The position numbers and the translations under genes are program-made. Of a DNA stretch of 64,000 nucleotides, positions 8,268-16,255 are shown in pieces. Position 1 is the stretch's first letter; each line of letters opens with the position of its first letter. This stretch comes from JAGLOK01 sp963675575 (lineage in GTDB: Bacteria > Bacillota > Clostridia > Christensenellales > UMGS416), in contig OY776378.1 of the NCBI GenBank assembly GCA_963675575.1, positions 620,001 through 684,000 of the forward strand, read 5' to 3'. Below the pieces are notes generated by a model. That model was not told where the DNA came from, searched no databases, and saw only the letters and a program-made list of their open reading frames with translations.

Positions 8268-8600
8268 TTGGAAAAAAACGTTGAAATATCAATATTGCTC
8301 GATTTATACGGCATGATGCTTACGAAAGTCCAGCGCCAAGCGATAAAAGAGCATTATGATGAAGATTTGTCTTTTGCGGAGATTGCACAGTCCATAGGCA
8401 AAACGCGGCAATCCGTTCATGATGCTGTAAAAAAAGGCGAAAAAGCGCTTTACGAATATGAAAAAAAACTAAAGGTTATGAACCGATATATAGCCTTTGA
8501 AAAGGATATCGCCCAGGTAAGACAAATGGTTGAAGCCGGCGAAGACAAAGAGATGATTTTAAAAGAACTCGGCAAACTGCAGAATCTGATGGAGGAATAA
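8268..8600 (+). CDS. ylxM: SRP-associated helix-turn-helix protein YlxM
   Basis: YlxM/p13 family, encoded next to ffh in Firmicutes; streptococcal members bind SRP components and stimulate SRP GTPases. The 110-residue protein is highly charged. It has a sigma-like helix-turn-helix (FAEIAQSIGKTRQSVHDAVK) at about residues 36-55, followed by a helical tail. The start is TTG 8268, behind a GGTGGTG ribosome site. The stop is one base before the GTG of ffh, so the two genes are translationally coupled. The pair of inverted repeats around its promoter suggests transcriptional control, possibly by a DNA-binding protein. Autoregulation by the HTH of YlxM itself is only a guess. Confidence 0.9.
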   Translation: MEKNVEISILLDLYGMMLTKVQRQAIKEHYDEDLSFAEIAQSIGKTRQSVHDAVKKGEKALYEYEKKLKVMNRYIAFEKDIAQVRQMVEAGEDKEMILKELGKLQNLMEE

Positions 8601-8601
8601 A

Positions 8602-9930
8602 GTGGCGTTTGAAGGATTGAGCGAAAAATTAAACGCTGTATTTTCCAAGCTCAGACAAAGAGGAAAGCTCAACGAAGCCGATGTGAAGGTCGCGATGCGC
8701 GAAGTGCGCCTGGCACTGCTTGAAGCTGATGTAAACTTCCTTGTGGTTAAAGATTTTGTGGGAAAAGTTCGCGAGCGCGCTGTTGGCAGCGAGGTTTTGG
8801 AAAGCTTAACGCCCGGCCAGCAGGTTATAAAGATAGTCAATGAAGAGCTGACTTCCCTGATGGGCAAACGCGTCGAAAAGATTGCTTATTCATCAAATCC
8901 GCCGACTGTTATAATGCTTTGCGGACTGCAGGGAGCGGGAAAAACCACCACCGCGGCAAAGCTTGCCAAGATGATGAAAGAAAAAGAAGGCAAACGCCCG
9001 ATGCTGGTGGGCTGTGATATATATAGGCCTGCCGCCATGAAACAGCTTCAGGTTGTTGGCGAAAGCGTAGGAGTTCCGGTTTTCATAAAAGAAAACGCGA
9101 ATCCTGTGGAAATCGCAAAAGAGGCTCTAAAAGAAGCAAAACATCAAGGCCGAGATGTAGTAATACTGGATACCGCCGGTCGCTTAAGCATAGATGAAGC
9201 GCTGATGGACGAGATAGAAAATATTAAAAACGAAGTCAAACCTCATGAGATACTTTTGGTGCTTGACGCCATGACAGGGCAAGACGCCGTAAATACAGCC
9301 AAAGCGTTTGACGAAAAAGTGGCGATAACAGGGGCAATACTTACAAAGCTTGACGGAGACTCTCGCGGAGGCGCGGCGCTATCAATGCTGCATGTCACGG
9401 GAAAGCCAATAAAGTTCGCGGCAGTAGGCGAAAAGCTTTCAGATATCGAGCCGTTCCATCCCGACAGGATGGCAAACCGAATATTAGGTATGGGGGATGT
9501 CCTTACTTTAATAGAAAAAGCCGAAGAGGCTTTTGATGAGAAGAAGGCTCAGTCTCTGCAAAAGAAGATGAAGGACGCTTCTTTTACATTGGAAGATTAT
9601 TTGGATCAGTTCGAGCAGGTAAAAAACATGGGCGGCATTTCATCACTTCTAGCCATGATGCCGGGAGCCAAAGGAATAAACGCCGATGACATTGACGAAA
9701 AACAGATAGAGCATGTGAAGGCTCTGATACTTTCGATGACACCCGAGGAGCGGCGCAAGCCCAAAGTGTTGGACGCTTCCAGACGCCGCCGCATAGCAAA
9801 AGGCGCAGGGCTTGAAGTTTCTGATTTAAACAGGCTCATTAAGCAGTTTGAGCAAACGAAAGTGATGATGAAACGTATGTCCAAAGGCAAGATGGGCAGA
9901 GGGGGAATGCCCTCTGGATTTCCATTTTAA
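8602..9930 (+). CDS. ffh: Signal recognition particle protein Ffh
   Basis: Ffh binds 4.5S/6S SRP RNA and signal sequences and delivers ribosomes to FtsY. At 442 residues it has the normal length: an N domain, a G domain with GLQGAGKTT at residues 108-116, DTAGRLS, TKLDGDSRGG and GVGEK-like AVGEKLSDIEPF, then a methionine-rich M domain from about residue 300. The M domain includes the RNA-binding stretch SRRRRIAKGAG and ends KRMSKGKMGRGGMPSGFPF. The start is GTG 8602 behind GGAGG, immediately after ylxM. rpsP follows 80 nt downstream. The SRP RNA gene was not found in the window. Confidence 0.97.
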   Translation: MAFEGLSEKLNAVFSKLRQRGKLNEADVKVAMREVRLALLEADVNFLVVKDFVGKVRERAVGSEVLESLTPGQQVIKIVNEELTSLMGKRVEKIAYSSNPPTVIMLCGLQGAGKTTTAAKLAKMMKEKEGKRPMLVGCDIYRPAAMKQLQVVGESVGVPVFIKENANPVEIAKEALKEAKHQGRDVVILDTAGRLSIDEALMDEIENIKNEVKPHEILLVLDAMTGQDAVNTAKAFDEKVAITGAILTKLDGDSRGGAALSMLHVTGKPIKFAAVGEKLSDIEPFHPDRMANRILGMGDVLTLIEKAEEAFDEKKAQSLQKKMKDASFTLEDYLDQFEQVKNMGGISSLLAMMPGAKGINADDIDEKQIEHVKALILSMTPEERRKPKVLDASRRRRIAKGAGLEVSDLNRLIKQFEQTKVMMKRMSKGKMGRGGMPSGFPF

Positions 9931-10009
9931 GGAAAATGCTTAAATTGTTTTCTGTATGCGAATGTATACTTAAATATTAGTAAAAAAGTAACAAAAACAG
10001 GAGGATAAA

Positions 10010-10255
10010 ATGGCAGTAAAATTAAGGCTAAAAAGAATGGGAGCAAAAAAGAAACCTTTCTATCGAATAATCGCAGCCGACTCACGCGCACCAAGAGACG
10101 GCAAGTTTATCGAGCAGCTAGGTTATTATAATCCCACAACTGACCCAATTGAGCTTAAAGTTGATGCTGAAGCATGCAAAAAGTGGCTTGACTGCGGCGC
10201 ACAAGCTACCGACAAAGTACGCGGCTTGCTAAGACAAAGCGGCGTAATCAAGTAG
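10010..10255 (+). CDS. rpsP: 30S ribosomal protein S16
   Basis: Ribosomal protein S16 of the small subunit. The 81-residue protein begins MAVKLRLKRMGAKKKPFYRI and carries the family pattern ADSRAPRDG..IEQLGYYNP. A strong AGGAGG ribosome site precedes ATG 10010. It leads the rpsP-khpA-rimM-trmD cluster typical of Firmicutes, in which 30S assembly and tRNA modification genes are co-transcribed. Confidence 0.97.
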   Translation: MAVKLRLKRMGAKKKPFYRIIAADSRAPRDGKFIEQLGYYNPTTDPIELKVDAEACKKWLDCGAQATDKVRGLLRQSGVIK

Positions 10256-10260
10256 GTGGT

Positions 10261-10503
10261 ATGATGGAAAGAATAGGAGAATTAGTAGAATACGTCGCTA
10301 AGTCATTGGTTCAAGATCCATCACAGGTAAAAGTTAAAATGGTTGAGAAAGACCGCGTAGTAGTAATTGAGCTCAATGTTGGCGAAGAAGACATGGGACG
10401 CGTCATCGGCAAGCAGGGGCGAATAGCCAAAGCCATTCGCGCTGTAGTAAAATCAGCCACTGCAAACGAGGACAAAAGATATCTAGTGGAAATTGTGGAT
10501 TAA
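10261..10503 (+). CDS. khpA: KH-domain RNA-binding protein KhpA (YlqC)
   Basis: A single-KH-domain RNA-binding protein of 80 residues. KhpA partners with KhpB/EloR in Gram-positives and affects cell elongation and RNA metabolism. The KH signature GRVIGKQGRIAKAIRAVV, with its GxxG loop (GKQG), sits at about residues 42-59. Two adjacent ATGs (10261 and 10264) follow a GGTGG site; the first is used here. It begins 5 nt after rpsP, indicating coupling. khpB is not in the window. Confidence 0.94.
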   Translation: MMERIGELVEYVAKSLVQDPSQVKVKMVEKDRVVVIELNVGEEDMGRVIGKQGRIAKAIRAVVKSATANEDKRYLVEIVD

Positions 10504-10509
10504 AAAACA

Positions 10510-11025
10510 ATGAAAAAGAAATTCGTAGTTGCACAAATCGTAAAGCCACAGGGTATAAAAGGCGAAGTAAAGCTTAAACCTTTGGTGAGCGATCCTTCCG
10601 AGTTATTGGATGTGGAGAAAGTTTTCATTTCTGAAAATTCTGAAAGCGCGCTAGACGTCACAAAAGTTTGGCGGTATAAAGACAACGTTTTTATGGCTCT
10701 GGATGGGATAACCACCCGAAACGAAGCCGAAACACTTCGCGGAAAAAAGCTTTTCATCGACGCGGACGAAGTCAAAGAGCTTGAAGAAGGCGTTTACTAC
10801 ATATCAGATCTTGTGGGTTGTCAGGTTGTTGACCAGGATGGGAACGAGCTTGGAAAAGTTCATGAAGTCCTTCAGCTCGGAGCCGCGGACGTGTATGTTA
10901 TAAAAGGCGAAAAAAACTTGATGATGCCGGCACTGAAAAAAGTTATAAAAGACACGGATATTGAAGCAAAAAAAATAACTGTGGATTTAAAGACTTTATC
11001 GGAAGTGGCTGTTTATGAAGATTAA
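10510..11025 (+). CDS. rimM: Ribosome maturation factor RimM
   Basis: RimM binds S19 and assists 30S head assembly. The 171-residue protein has the N-terminal RimM barrel (VAQIVKPQGIKGEVKLKPL) and a C-terminal PRC barrel (YYISDLVGCQVVDQDGNELGKV, then LMMPALKKVI). It starts 6 nt after the khpA stop with little Shine-Dalgarno, suggesting translational coupling, and its end overlaps trmD by 11 nt. Confidence 0.95.
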   Translation: MKKKFVVAQIVKPQGIKGEVKLKPLVSDPSELLDVEKVFISENSESALDVTKVWRYKDNVFMALDGITTRNEAETLRGKKLFIDADEVKELEEGVYYISDLVGCQVVDQDGNELGKVHEVLQLGAADVYVIKGEKNLMMPALKKVIKDTDIEAKKITVDLKTLSEVAVYED

Positions 11026-11752
11026 AATACTGACAATATTTTGCGAAATGTTTGATGGGTATTTAAATTCTTCTATAACAAAAAGAGCGCAGGATGCAGG
11101 ACTTATTGAAGTTGAAACCCTAGATATAAGGAGCTTTTCTGAGGATAAGCACAAAAAAACGGATGATTATCCTTTTGGAGGCGGAGCAGGTCTAGTAATG
11201 ATGCCACAGCCAATATTCGACGCAGTGAGACATGCAAAGCAAAATTGCGAAAGCGCAAAAGTTGTGTACATGTCACCACAGGGCGTAAAGCTTAGCAATA
11301 CGCTTGCAAAAGAATTGGCTCGCGAAGAAGAGCTTATTATTCTTTGCGGACACTATGAAGGTGTTGACCAGAGAGTAATCGATGAACTTTGCGACATGGA
11401 AATAAGCATTGGTGACTACGTGTTAACCGGAGGCGAACTGGCCGCAATGGTAGTAACGGATGCGATAATGCGATTCATTCCCGGAGCGGTGGGCAACGAG
11501 GACGTACACGAAGAAGAAAGTTTTGAAGACGGACTTTTAGAATATCCTCAGTATACCCGGCCGGCGGATTTTGAAGGCATTAAGGTTCCCGAGGAATTGC
11601 TTTCCGGACATCATAAAAAAATTAAGCAATGGCGAAGACGAAAACAACTGGAGAAAACTAAGAGACTGCGCCCGGATTTGCTGAAAACAGCGCAGCTTGA
11701 CAAAGAGGACAAAAAAATTCTAAGCATGTTGGATGAAAAAGGCGATGCTTGA
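11015..11752 (+). CDS. trmD: tRNA (guanine-N1)-methyltransferase TrmD
   Basis: TrmD methylates G37 of tRNAs that read CNN and other G36-containing codons, using S-adenosylmethionine in a deep trefoil knot. The 245-residue protein shows the conserved DDYPFGGGAGLVMMP, LCGHYEGVDQRV and SIGDYVLTGGELAAM segments that form the knot and bind the cofactor. It overlaps rimM by 11 nt and is followed by rplS, the standard order. A substrate of TrmD, tRNA-Pro(GGG), is encoded at 51511 in the same window. Confidence 0.97.
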   Translation: MKIKILTIFCEMFDGYLNSSITKRAQDAGLIEVETLDIRSFSEDKHKKTDDYPFGGGAGLVMMPQPIFDAVRHAKQNCESAKVVYMSPQGVKLSNTLAKELAREEELIILCGHYEGVDQRVIDELCDMEISIGDYVLTGGELAAMVVTDAIMRFIPGAVGNEDVHEEESFEDGLLEYPQYTRPADFEGIKVPEELLSGHHKKIKQWRRRKQLEKTKRLRPDLLKTAQLDKEDKKILSMLDEKGDA

Positions 11753-11838
11753 AGAAAACATAACGCTCTGATATAATTATTGCGTTTGTTATACAGCATT
11801 GCAAGATACCTCGCTTGGAAAAGAAAGGATTATATATT

Positions 11839-12186
11839 ATGATTGATATAAGAACATTAGAATTGGAACAGATTAAAGATAATTTGCCCGAATTTGCAGT
11901 GGGAGACACTGTCCGCGTATTGGTTAAGGTCATTGAAGGCACAAGGGAAAGAACACAGGCTTTCGAAGGACTGGTAATCGCTAAAAGAAACGGGGGAATT
12001 AACGAAACTTTTTCCGTAAGAAGAATTTCTTATGGTATTGGAGTTGAACGCACATTCCTTATAAACTCGCCCAGAATCGACGGTATTGAAGTTGTGCGCC
12101 GCGGAAAAGTTCGCAGAGCAAAGCTTTATTACATGCGTGATCGCAGAGGAAAATCTGCAAGGGTCAAAGAAAAGACTCACAGATAG
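11839..12186 (+). CDS. rplS: 50S ribosomal protein L19
   Basis: Large-subunit protein L19 at the subunit interface. The 115-residue protein has the exact family length and pattern (FAVGDTVRVLVKVIEG, RTQAFEGLVI, FSVRRISYGIGVERTF, KLYYMRDRRGKSARVKE). The start is ATG 11839 behind AAGAAAGGA; an in-frame TTG at 11815 would add eight non-conserved residues and overlaps the ribosome site. It is the last gene of the conserved cluster. The rnhB/ylqF genes that often follow are replaced here by pduL. Confidence 0.96.
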   Translation: MIDIRTLELEQIKDNLPEFAVGDTVRVLVKVIEGTRERTQAFEGLVIAKRNGGINETFSVRRISYGIGVERTFLINSPRIDGIEVVRRGKVRRAKLYYMRDRRGKSARVKEKTHR

Positions 12187-12190
12187 GTTT

Positions 12191-12213
12191 CTTAGGTATA
12201 AAAAATACTTAAG
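12191..12213 (+). terminator. Weak hairpin after rplS
   Basis: A 9-bp stem (CTTAGGTAT / ATACTTAAG, one G-U) with a five-A loop lies 5 nt after the rplS stop. There is no U-run, so it may only partly separate rplS from pduL. Confidence 0.3.
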
Positions 12214-12267
12214 ATATTATTTGAATTTAACGACATGGTTTAATAGTATGACTAGGAAGGAAAATAC

Positions 12268-12843
12268 ATGAGTAAGCCAATTTTAGTAGAAGTTTCTGCT
12301 CGCCACATACATCTGGATGAAAAAACTCTGGAAATATTGTTTGGTGAAGGGCATCAGCTTACCGAAAAACGCAGGCTTTCCATGCCCACTGAATTTGCGT
12401 GTGAAGAGAGATTGGATGTAATAGGGCCAAAGCGCACCATTTCAAACGTTGGAATTTTAGGGCCGCTGCGTTCAAAAACACAGGTTGAGGTGTCTCTTAC
12501 AGACTGCTATACTCTTGGACAGATCGCTCCGGTAAGGCTTTCGGGTGATACCGCAAACACACCGGGAATAAGGCTAAAAGGCCCTGTTGGCGAAGTGGAA
12601 ATCAAAGAGGGCTTGATAGTGGCTAAGCGTCATATACATATGAGTCCAGAGAACGCTGAGATGTTGGGTGTTAAAGACAGAGAAGTGGTTCAGGTTGCTG
12701 TGGAGACAGAGCGTCCAGTGATTTTCGGAGACTGCATTGTACGCGTGCGTGATGATTTTGCTCTTTCAATGCATATTGATACAGATGAAGCCAACGCTGC
12801 ACTAATAGGCAGGGCAGGTTGCGAAGGAACCATTGTAAAATAG
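12268..12843 (+). CDS. pduL: Phosphate propanoyltransferase / phosphotransacetylase PduL
   Basis: PduL interconverts acyl-CoA and acyl-phosphate, feeding ATP formation by acetate or propionate kinase. The 191-residue protein shows the two PduL metal-binding motifs: EVSARHIHL at about residues 8-16 and AKRHIHMSPE about two-thirds along. It also has the barrel strand pattern GPKRTISNVGILGPLRSKTQVEVS. A microcompartment-targeting extension is absent: the protein starts directly with the barrel, and no shell genes are near. So it probably acts as a cytosolic phosphotransacetylase, as in Moorella-type acetogens (inference). The kinase partner is not in the window. An AGGAA ribosome site precedes ATG 12268. 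Confidence 0.9.
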   Translation: MSKPILVEVSARHIHLDEKTLEILFGEGHQLTEKRRLSMPTEFACEERLDVIGPKRTISNVGILGPLRSKTQVEVSLTDCYTLGQIAPVRLSGDTANTPGIRLKGPVGEVEIKEGLIVAKRHIHMSPENAEMLGVKDREVVQVAVETERPVIFGDCIVRVRDDFALSMHIDTDEANAALIGRAGCEGTIVK

Positions 12844-12874
12844 AGAGTTTTAATCAATATTTTTGTTTAGTCTA

Positions 12875-12916
12875 AGACAAAATATGGGCTACCTTGTATT
12901 AGGTGGCTCTTTGTCT
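12875..12916 (+). terminator. Hairpin after pduL
   Basis: AGACAAA pairs with TTTGTCT, and inside it GGGCTACC pairs with GGTGGCTC (two wobbles), closing on an 8-nt loop with a 4-nt bulge. No clean U-run follows. Its 3' arm touches the promoter of the next gene. Confidence 0.4.
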
Positions 12917-12944
12917 TGATATTTCACAATAATATGTGTATTAT
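12916..12944 (+). promoter_or_regulatory. Promoter of the unknown 208-residue gene
   Basis: TTGATA (12916-12921), 17 nt, TATTAT (12939-12944), 48 nt before the ATG at 12992. Confidence 0.45.
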
Positions 12945-12991
12945 TTATAATGTATTATTATTAGTATTTAAAAGAGCGGGAGAAGGCTTTT

Positions 12992-13618
12992 ATGTCGATA
13001 AAAAGTGATTATAAAATTTGTGGAAACGCGTTGCAGATATCAGCTCCTAGAGGGCTTGATTTACTTCCCGGCCGAATGGTTCGCAAAATGATTAAAAACA
13101 TCGAAACAAAGTATCAGATTTGCGAGTATTGCGAAGTTAGGGGCAGGCGGGAAGCTGAAGTGATGGATGATGTTATAGGAAATATTTATCTTAAAGGCGG
13201 AATGGGTTCTTGGCTTATGGGGAATGCTCCTATTGCTGTTTTTCAGCGTTTGCACACAAGCATGTATGACCCTGATTTTATAAGGCTTGAGGAAGATGAG
13301 GTAATGGATTTTCAAAATCGCCTACCGGAAGATGAACCCTTTAATTATGAGGATTTTACTTTGTCTATGCCGGCTGACTATTTTTTAATGGTTGCACCTT
13401 CCACTACAAAGCTTATAGATGTGGTTTCCCACTTGAGACCCGAAACTTTTGATGATGTGATAGAAGCAGTCGCTAGAATTTCTGCAGCGTCAATCACAAT
13501 ATATGATGAAGCTGATATACGTGTGGAGTTTACTGATGAAAATTTTCCGGAAATTTTAACACACGGCCTTGAAGACTGGATTAATCCTCCCGAACAGGTT
13601 GATTATTTGGATTTTTAA
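12992..13618 (+). CDS. Unknown 208-residue cytosolic protein
   Basis: I do not recognise this family. The 208-residue protein has no signal peptide or membrane span and is acidic towards its C-terminus. An N-terminal CEYC motif is the only cysteine pair. Other notable segments are GLDLLPGRMVRKMIKN, GGMGSWLMGN, and a mid-protein acidic stretch (EEDEVMDFQNRLPEDEPFN). A good ribosome site (GGGAGAAGG) precedes ATG 12992, and it has its own promoter and terminator, so it forms a single-gene unit between pduL and fhs. No function is proposed. Confidence 0.75.
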   Translation: MSIKSDYKICGNALQISAPRGLDLLPGRMVRKMIKNIETKYQICEYCEVRGRREAEVMDDVIGNIYLKGGMGSWLMGNAPIAVFQRLHTSMYDPDFIRLEEDEVMDFQNRLPEDEPFNYEDFTLSMPADYFLMVAPSTTKLIDVVSHLRPETFDDVIEAVARISAASITIYDEADIRVEFTDENFPEILTHGLEDWINPPEQVDYLDF

Positions 13619-13644
13619 TTTGAAATTAATACTTTGATAAACAT

Positions 13645-13672
13645 AAACGCCTGAAATTTTCCGGGCGTTTTA
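13645..13672 (+). terminator. Rho-independent terminator
   Basis: AAACGCC / GGCGTTT stem with a 12-nt loop and a short T-run, 27 nt after the stop of the unknown gene. Confidence 0.7.
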
Positions 13673-13760
13673 ATTTATCAAAAAAGAGAGTACAATTATC
13701 ATAACAATATAATAGTTTTATAATTTTTATTCAGGATAAGACATTCCTGTCAAATCAATA

Positions 13761-13789
13761 TTTAAACGTAATTTAATTTATGTTATAAT
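13761..13789 (+). promoter_or_regulatory. Promoter of fhs
   Basis: TTTAAA (13761-13766), 17 nt, TATAAT (13784-13789). The ATG of fhs is 21 nt downstream behind GGAGGGG. Confidence 0.5.
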
Positions 13790-13809
13790 ATTATGGCTTG
13801 GAGGGGAAA

Positions 13810-15471
13810 ATGAAAACTGATATAGATATAGCAAGACAAGCGAAGATGAAACTCATTGCAGACATTGCCAAAGACATAGGGGCAGTTGACAATTTTGAAC
13901 CTTACGGCAAATACAAGGCAAAACTCAATGCCGGATATTATAAAGAACTTGAAAAAAAACAGACCGGAAAGCTTATATTAATTACGGCCATGAATCCAAC
14001 TCCTGCCGGTGAGGGGAAAACCACTGTTACGGTGGGGCTGGCTGATGGGTTGGCTTTTATTGGAGAAAAGTCGTGTGCGGCTCTTCGTGAACCGTCTTTA
14101 GGACCTGTGTTTGGAATGAAGGGTGGAGCCGCAGGCGGAGGAATGTCCCAAGTTGTTCCGATGGAAGACCTGAATTTGCATTTTACAGGAGATATGCACG
14201 CGGTGACTGCTGCAAATAATCTACTTGCCGCCTTAATCGATAATCATATTTATCAGGGGAATAATCTCAACATTGATATAGAAAGCATATTTTGGAGACG
14301 CTGCCTTGACATGAATGATAGGCAGCTTCGAAACATCCAAAGTGGTTTGGGAAAAAAGTCCGGCGTGCCAAGAATGGACGGATTTGATATTACCGCCGCA
14401 TCCGAGGTGATGGCTGTTTTATGCCTGGCCACATCGCTTAATGATCTAAAAGAAAAGCTGTCAAAAATAACTATAGCTCTCGATAAAGACGGCAATGCAA
14501 TAACAGCCGGAGACATTGAAGCCCAAGGCGCGATGACCGTTCTTTTAAAAGACGCCTTCAATCCGAATTTAGTTCAAACATTGGAAAACACACCGGTGCT
14601 CGTGCACGGAGGGCCTTTTGCCAACATTGCCCACGGATGCTCCAGCCTTATCGCAACCAAGATGGCTTTGAAGATATTTGATTATACTGTGACTGAAGCC
14701 GGCTTTGGTGCGGACTTGGGAGCAGAGAAATTTATTGATATTAAATGCAGAATGGGAAATCTAAAACCTGATGCGGTGGTGATTGTAGCTACATGCCGTG
14801 CACTCAAATATCATGGCGGAGTGCCAAAAGAGGAGCTGACCGAGGAAAATGTCGAAGCTCTTGAAAATGGGCTTGCCAATTTGGGCAAGCATATTGAAAA
14901 CATAAAAGACACTTTTGGGCTTAATGTTGTTGTGGCGGTAAACAAATTTAGCAGCGATACTCAAAATGAAATAGAAAAAATAAAAGAATATTGCCTGGGA
15001 TATGGTGTGAAAGCCGTGCTCGCCGAAGGATGGGCGAAAGGCGGAAAAGGCATGCAGGAACTGGCGATAGAAGTAAAAAAGCTCACTGAGAGCGCGAAAG
15101 AAGCATGCTATTTATATAATGAAAAAGATGGTGTGAAAACAAAGATTGAAAAGCTTTCACAATATTATGGCGCGGGGAAAGTTGAGTTTTCTAAAGAAGC
15201 AGAAGACGACCTTGCATTGATAGAAAAGCTGGGGCATGCAAATATTCCGATTTGTGTTGCCAAAACCCAATATTCGCTTTCATGCGATGCTAAGCTTTTG
15301 GGCCGGCCTGAAGGGTTTACGGTAAAAGTCAAAAGGCTTTACATATCAAGCGGAGCCGGATTTATTGTAGTTGTCACAGGTTCGATATTGAGAATGCCCG
15401 GGCTTCCTAAAATACCCTCGGCTAGCAGCATAGATATTAATCACGACGGAGATGTCGTAGGACTGTTTTAG
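13810..15471 (+). CDS. fhs: Formate--tetrahydrofolate ligase
   Basis: Fhs makes 10-formyl-THF from formate, THF and ATP. It is the entry step of the methyl branch of the Wood-Ljungdahl pathway and also supplies purine and formyl-Met synthesis. The 553-residue protein has full length. It shows the ATP-binding loop PTPAGEGKTTVTVGLADGL near residue 60, the REPSLGPVFGMKGGAAGGG segment, and VVVTGSILRMPGLPKIPSA near the C-terminus. The start is ATG 13810 with GGAGGGG; a TTG at 13798 overlaps that site. No folD, metF or CO dehydrogenase genes are present here, so acetogenesis cannot be concluded from this window. Confidence 0.97.
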   Translation: MKTDIDIARQAKMKLIADIAKDIGAVDNFEPYGKYKAKLNAGYYKELEKKQTGKLILITAMNPTPAGEGKTTVTVGLADGLAFIGEKSCAALREPSLGPVFGMKGGAAGGGMSQVVPMEDLNLHFTGDMHAVTAANNLLAALIDNHIYQGNNLNIDIESIFWRRCLDMNDRQLRNIQSGLGKKSGVPRMDGFDITAASEVMAVLCLATSLNDLKEKLSKITIALDKDGNAITAGDIEAQGAMTVLLKDAFNPNLVQTLENTPVLVHGGPFANIAHGCSSLIATKMALKIFDYTVTEAGFGADLGAEKFIDIKCRMGNLKPDAVVIVATCRALKYHGGVPKEELTEENVEALENGLANLGKHIENIKDTFGLNVVVAVNKFSSDTQNEIEKIKEYCLGYGVKAVLAEGWAKGGKGMQELAIEVKKLTESAKEACYLYNEKDGVKTKIEKLSQYYGAGKVEFSKEAEDDLALIEKLGHANIPICVAKTQYSLSCDAKLLGRPEGFTVKVKRLYISSGAGFIVVVTGSILRMPGLPKIPSASSIDINHDGDVVGLF

Positions 15472-15500
15472 AGACAAAATTTAAAAACAATTGTACAGCG

Positions 15501-15530
15501 AAAAGACGTTGCTAGAGCAGGGTCTTTTTC
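15501..15530 (+). terminator. Rho-independent terminator after fhs
   Basis: AAAAGAC / GTCTTTT stem with a 14-nt loop, continuing into a T-rich tail, 30 nt past the fhs stop. Confidence 0.65.
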
Positions 15531-15580
15531 TTTTAAAATAACAGATATTAAAAATTTATGTTAAAATAGTTGAAAAGGCT

Positions 15581-15603
15581 AACTTAAATTAAGTTGGTAT
15601 AAA
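15581..15603 (+). promoter_or_regulatory. recX promoter region with a perfect palindrome
   Basis: AACTTAAATTAAGTT (15581-15595) is a perfect 7+1+7 palindrome. It is followed at once by TGG-TATAAA (15595-15603), an extended -10. The palindrome therefore lies where a repressor would block RNA polymerase. It does not match the Bacillus LexA box. Confidence 0.45.
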
Positions 15604-15622
15604 ATAATTATCGGGGAACATA

Positions 15623-16255
15623 ATGGGCGAAATTACTTCAATAAAAAGACAGGTTAAAAACAAGAACAGAGTCTCAATTTTCGTTGATGGAGAATATTTC
15701 GGCTCACTTGACGAAAAAACTCTGATGGAAAGCGGACTGAAAACCGGAGATGGTTTGGATGAAGAGCAGTGGAAAGTTTTTCAGGAACAGGGTGAAAATC
15801 AATCGGCCTTTAATAAAGGCATTTCATATATTTCAAAATTAATGCGCAGTGAAAAACAGGTTAAAGAATATCTTAAAAAGAAAGGCTATGATGAGGCCCC
15901 AATAGATTACGCTGTCAAAAAAATGTCCGAGTATAAATATATAGATGACATTGAATATGCGAAAATGGTTCTTTCGCATCAGATAAATGTAAAACAAGCC
16001 GGAATAATGGCTGCAAAAGAAGCTCTTAGAAAAAACGGAATTCCTGTCGAAACAGCCCAAGCCGCACTTTCGGAATATGATGAAAATAAGCAATTTGAAA
16101 ACGCGAAATACCACTATCAAAAGCTTTTTAAAAAATATCAGAGCACAGAGGATATGCTAAAGAAGAGACATAAGATTTCACAGGCTATGGCAAGAAGGGG
16201 ATTTGACTGGGAAATGATTAGAAGGGTTGCGCTTTTTTATGAAAAAGATCTTTAA
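15623..16255 (+). CDS. recX: Regulatory protein RecX
   Basis: RecX modulates RecA filaments. The 210-residue protein has the three-repeat helical RecX pattern: FNKGISYISKLMRSEKQVKEYLKKKGY, then VKKMSEYKYIDDIEYAKMVL, then AKYHYQKLFKKY with the terminal ISQAMARRGFDWEMIRRVA. An N-terminal beta region (ITSIKRQVKNKNRVSIFVDGEYFGSL) is typical of Firmicute members. The start is ATG 15623 with a CGGGGA site. Its last 38 nt overlap, antisense, the end of the transglutaminase gene. recA is not in the window. Confidence 0.92.
   Translation: MGEITSIKRQVKNKNRVSIFVDGEYFGSLDEKTLMESGLKTGDGLDEEQWKVFQEQGENQSAFNKGISYISKLMRSEKQVKEYLKKKGYDEAPIDYAVKKMSEYKYIDDIEYAKMVLSHQINVKQAGIMAAKEALRKNGIPVETAQAALSEYDENKQFENAKYHYQKLFKKYQSTEDMLKKRHKISQAMARRGFDWEMIRRVALFYEKDL

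Noticed and set aside
8123..8268. SRP RNA gene beside ffh
   Set aside because: The 145-nt gap holds the promoter and repeats only; no conserved GGAA-tetraloop SRP hairpin was seen.
15581..15595. LexA box at recX
   Set aside because: The palindrome lacks the GAAC-N4-GTTC core of Bacillus-type LexA sites; it is reported only as an unknown operator.
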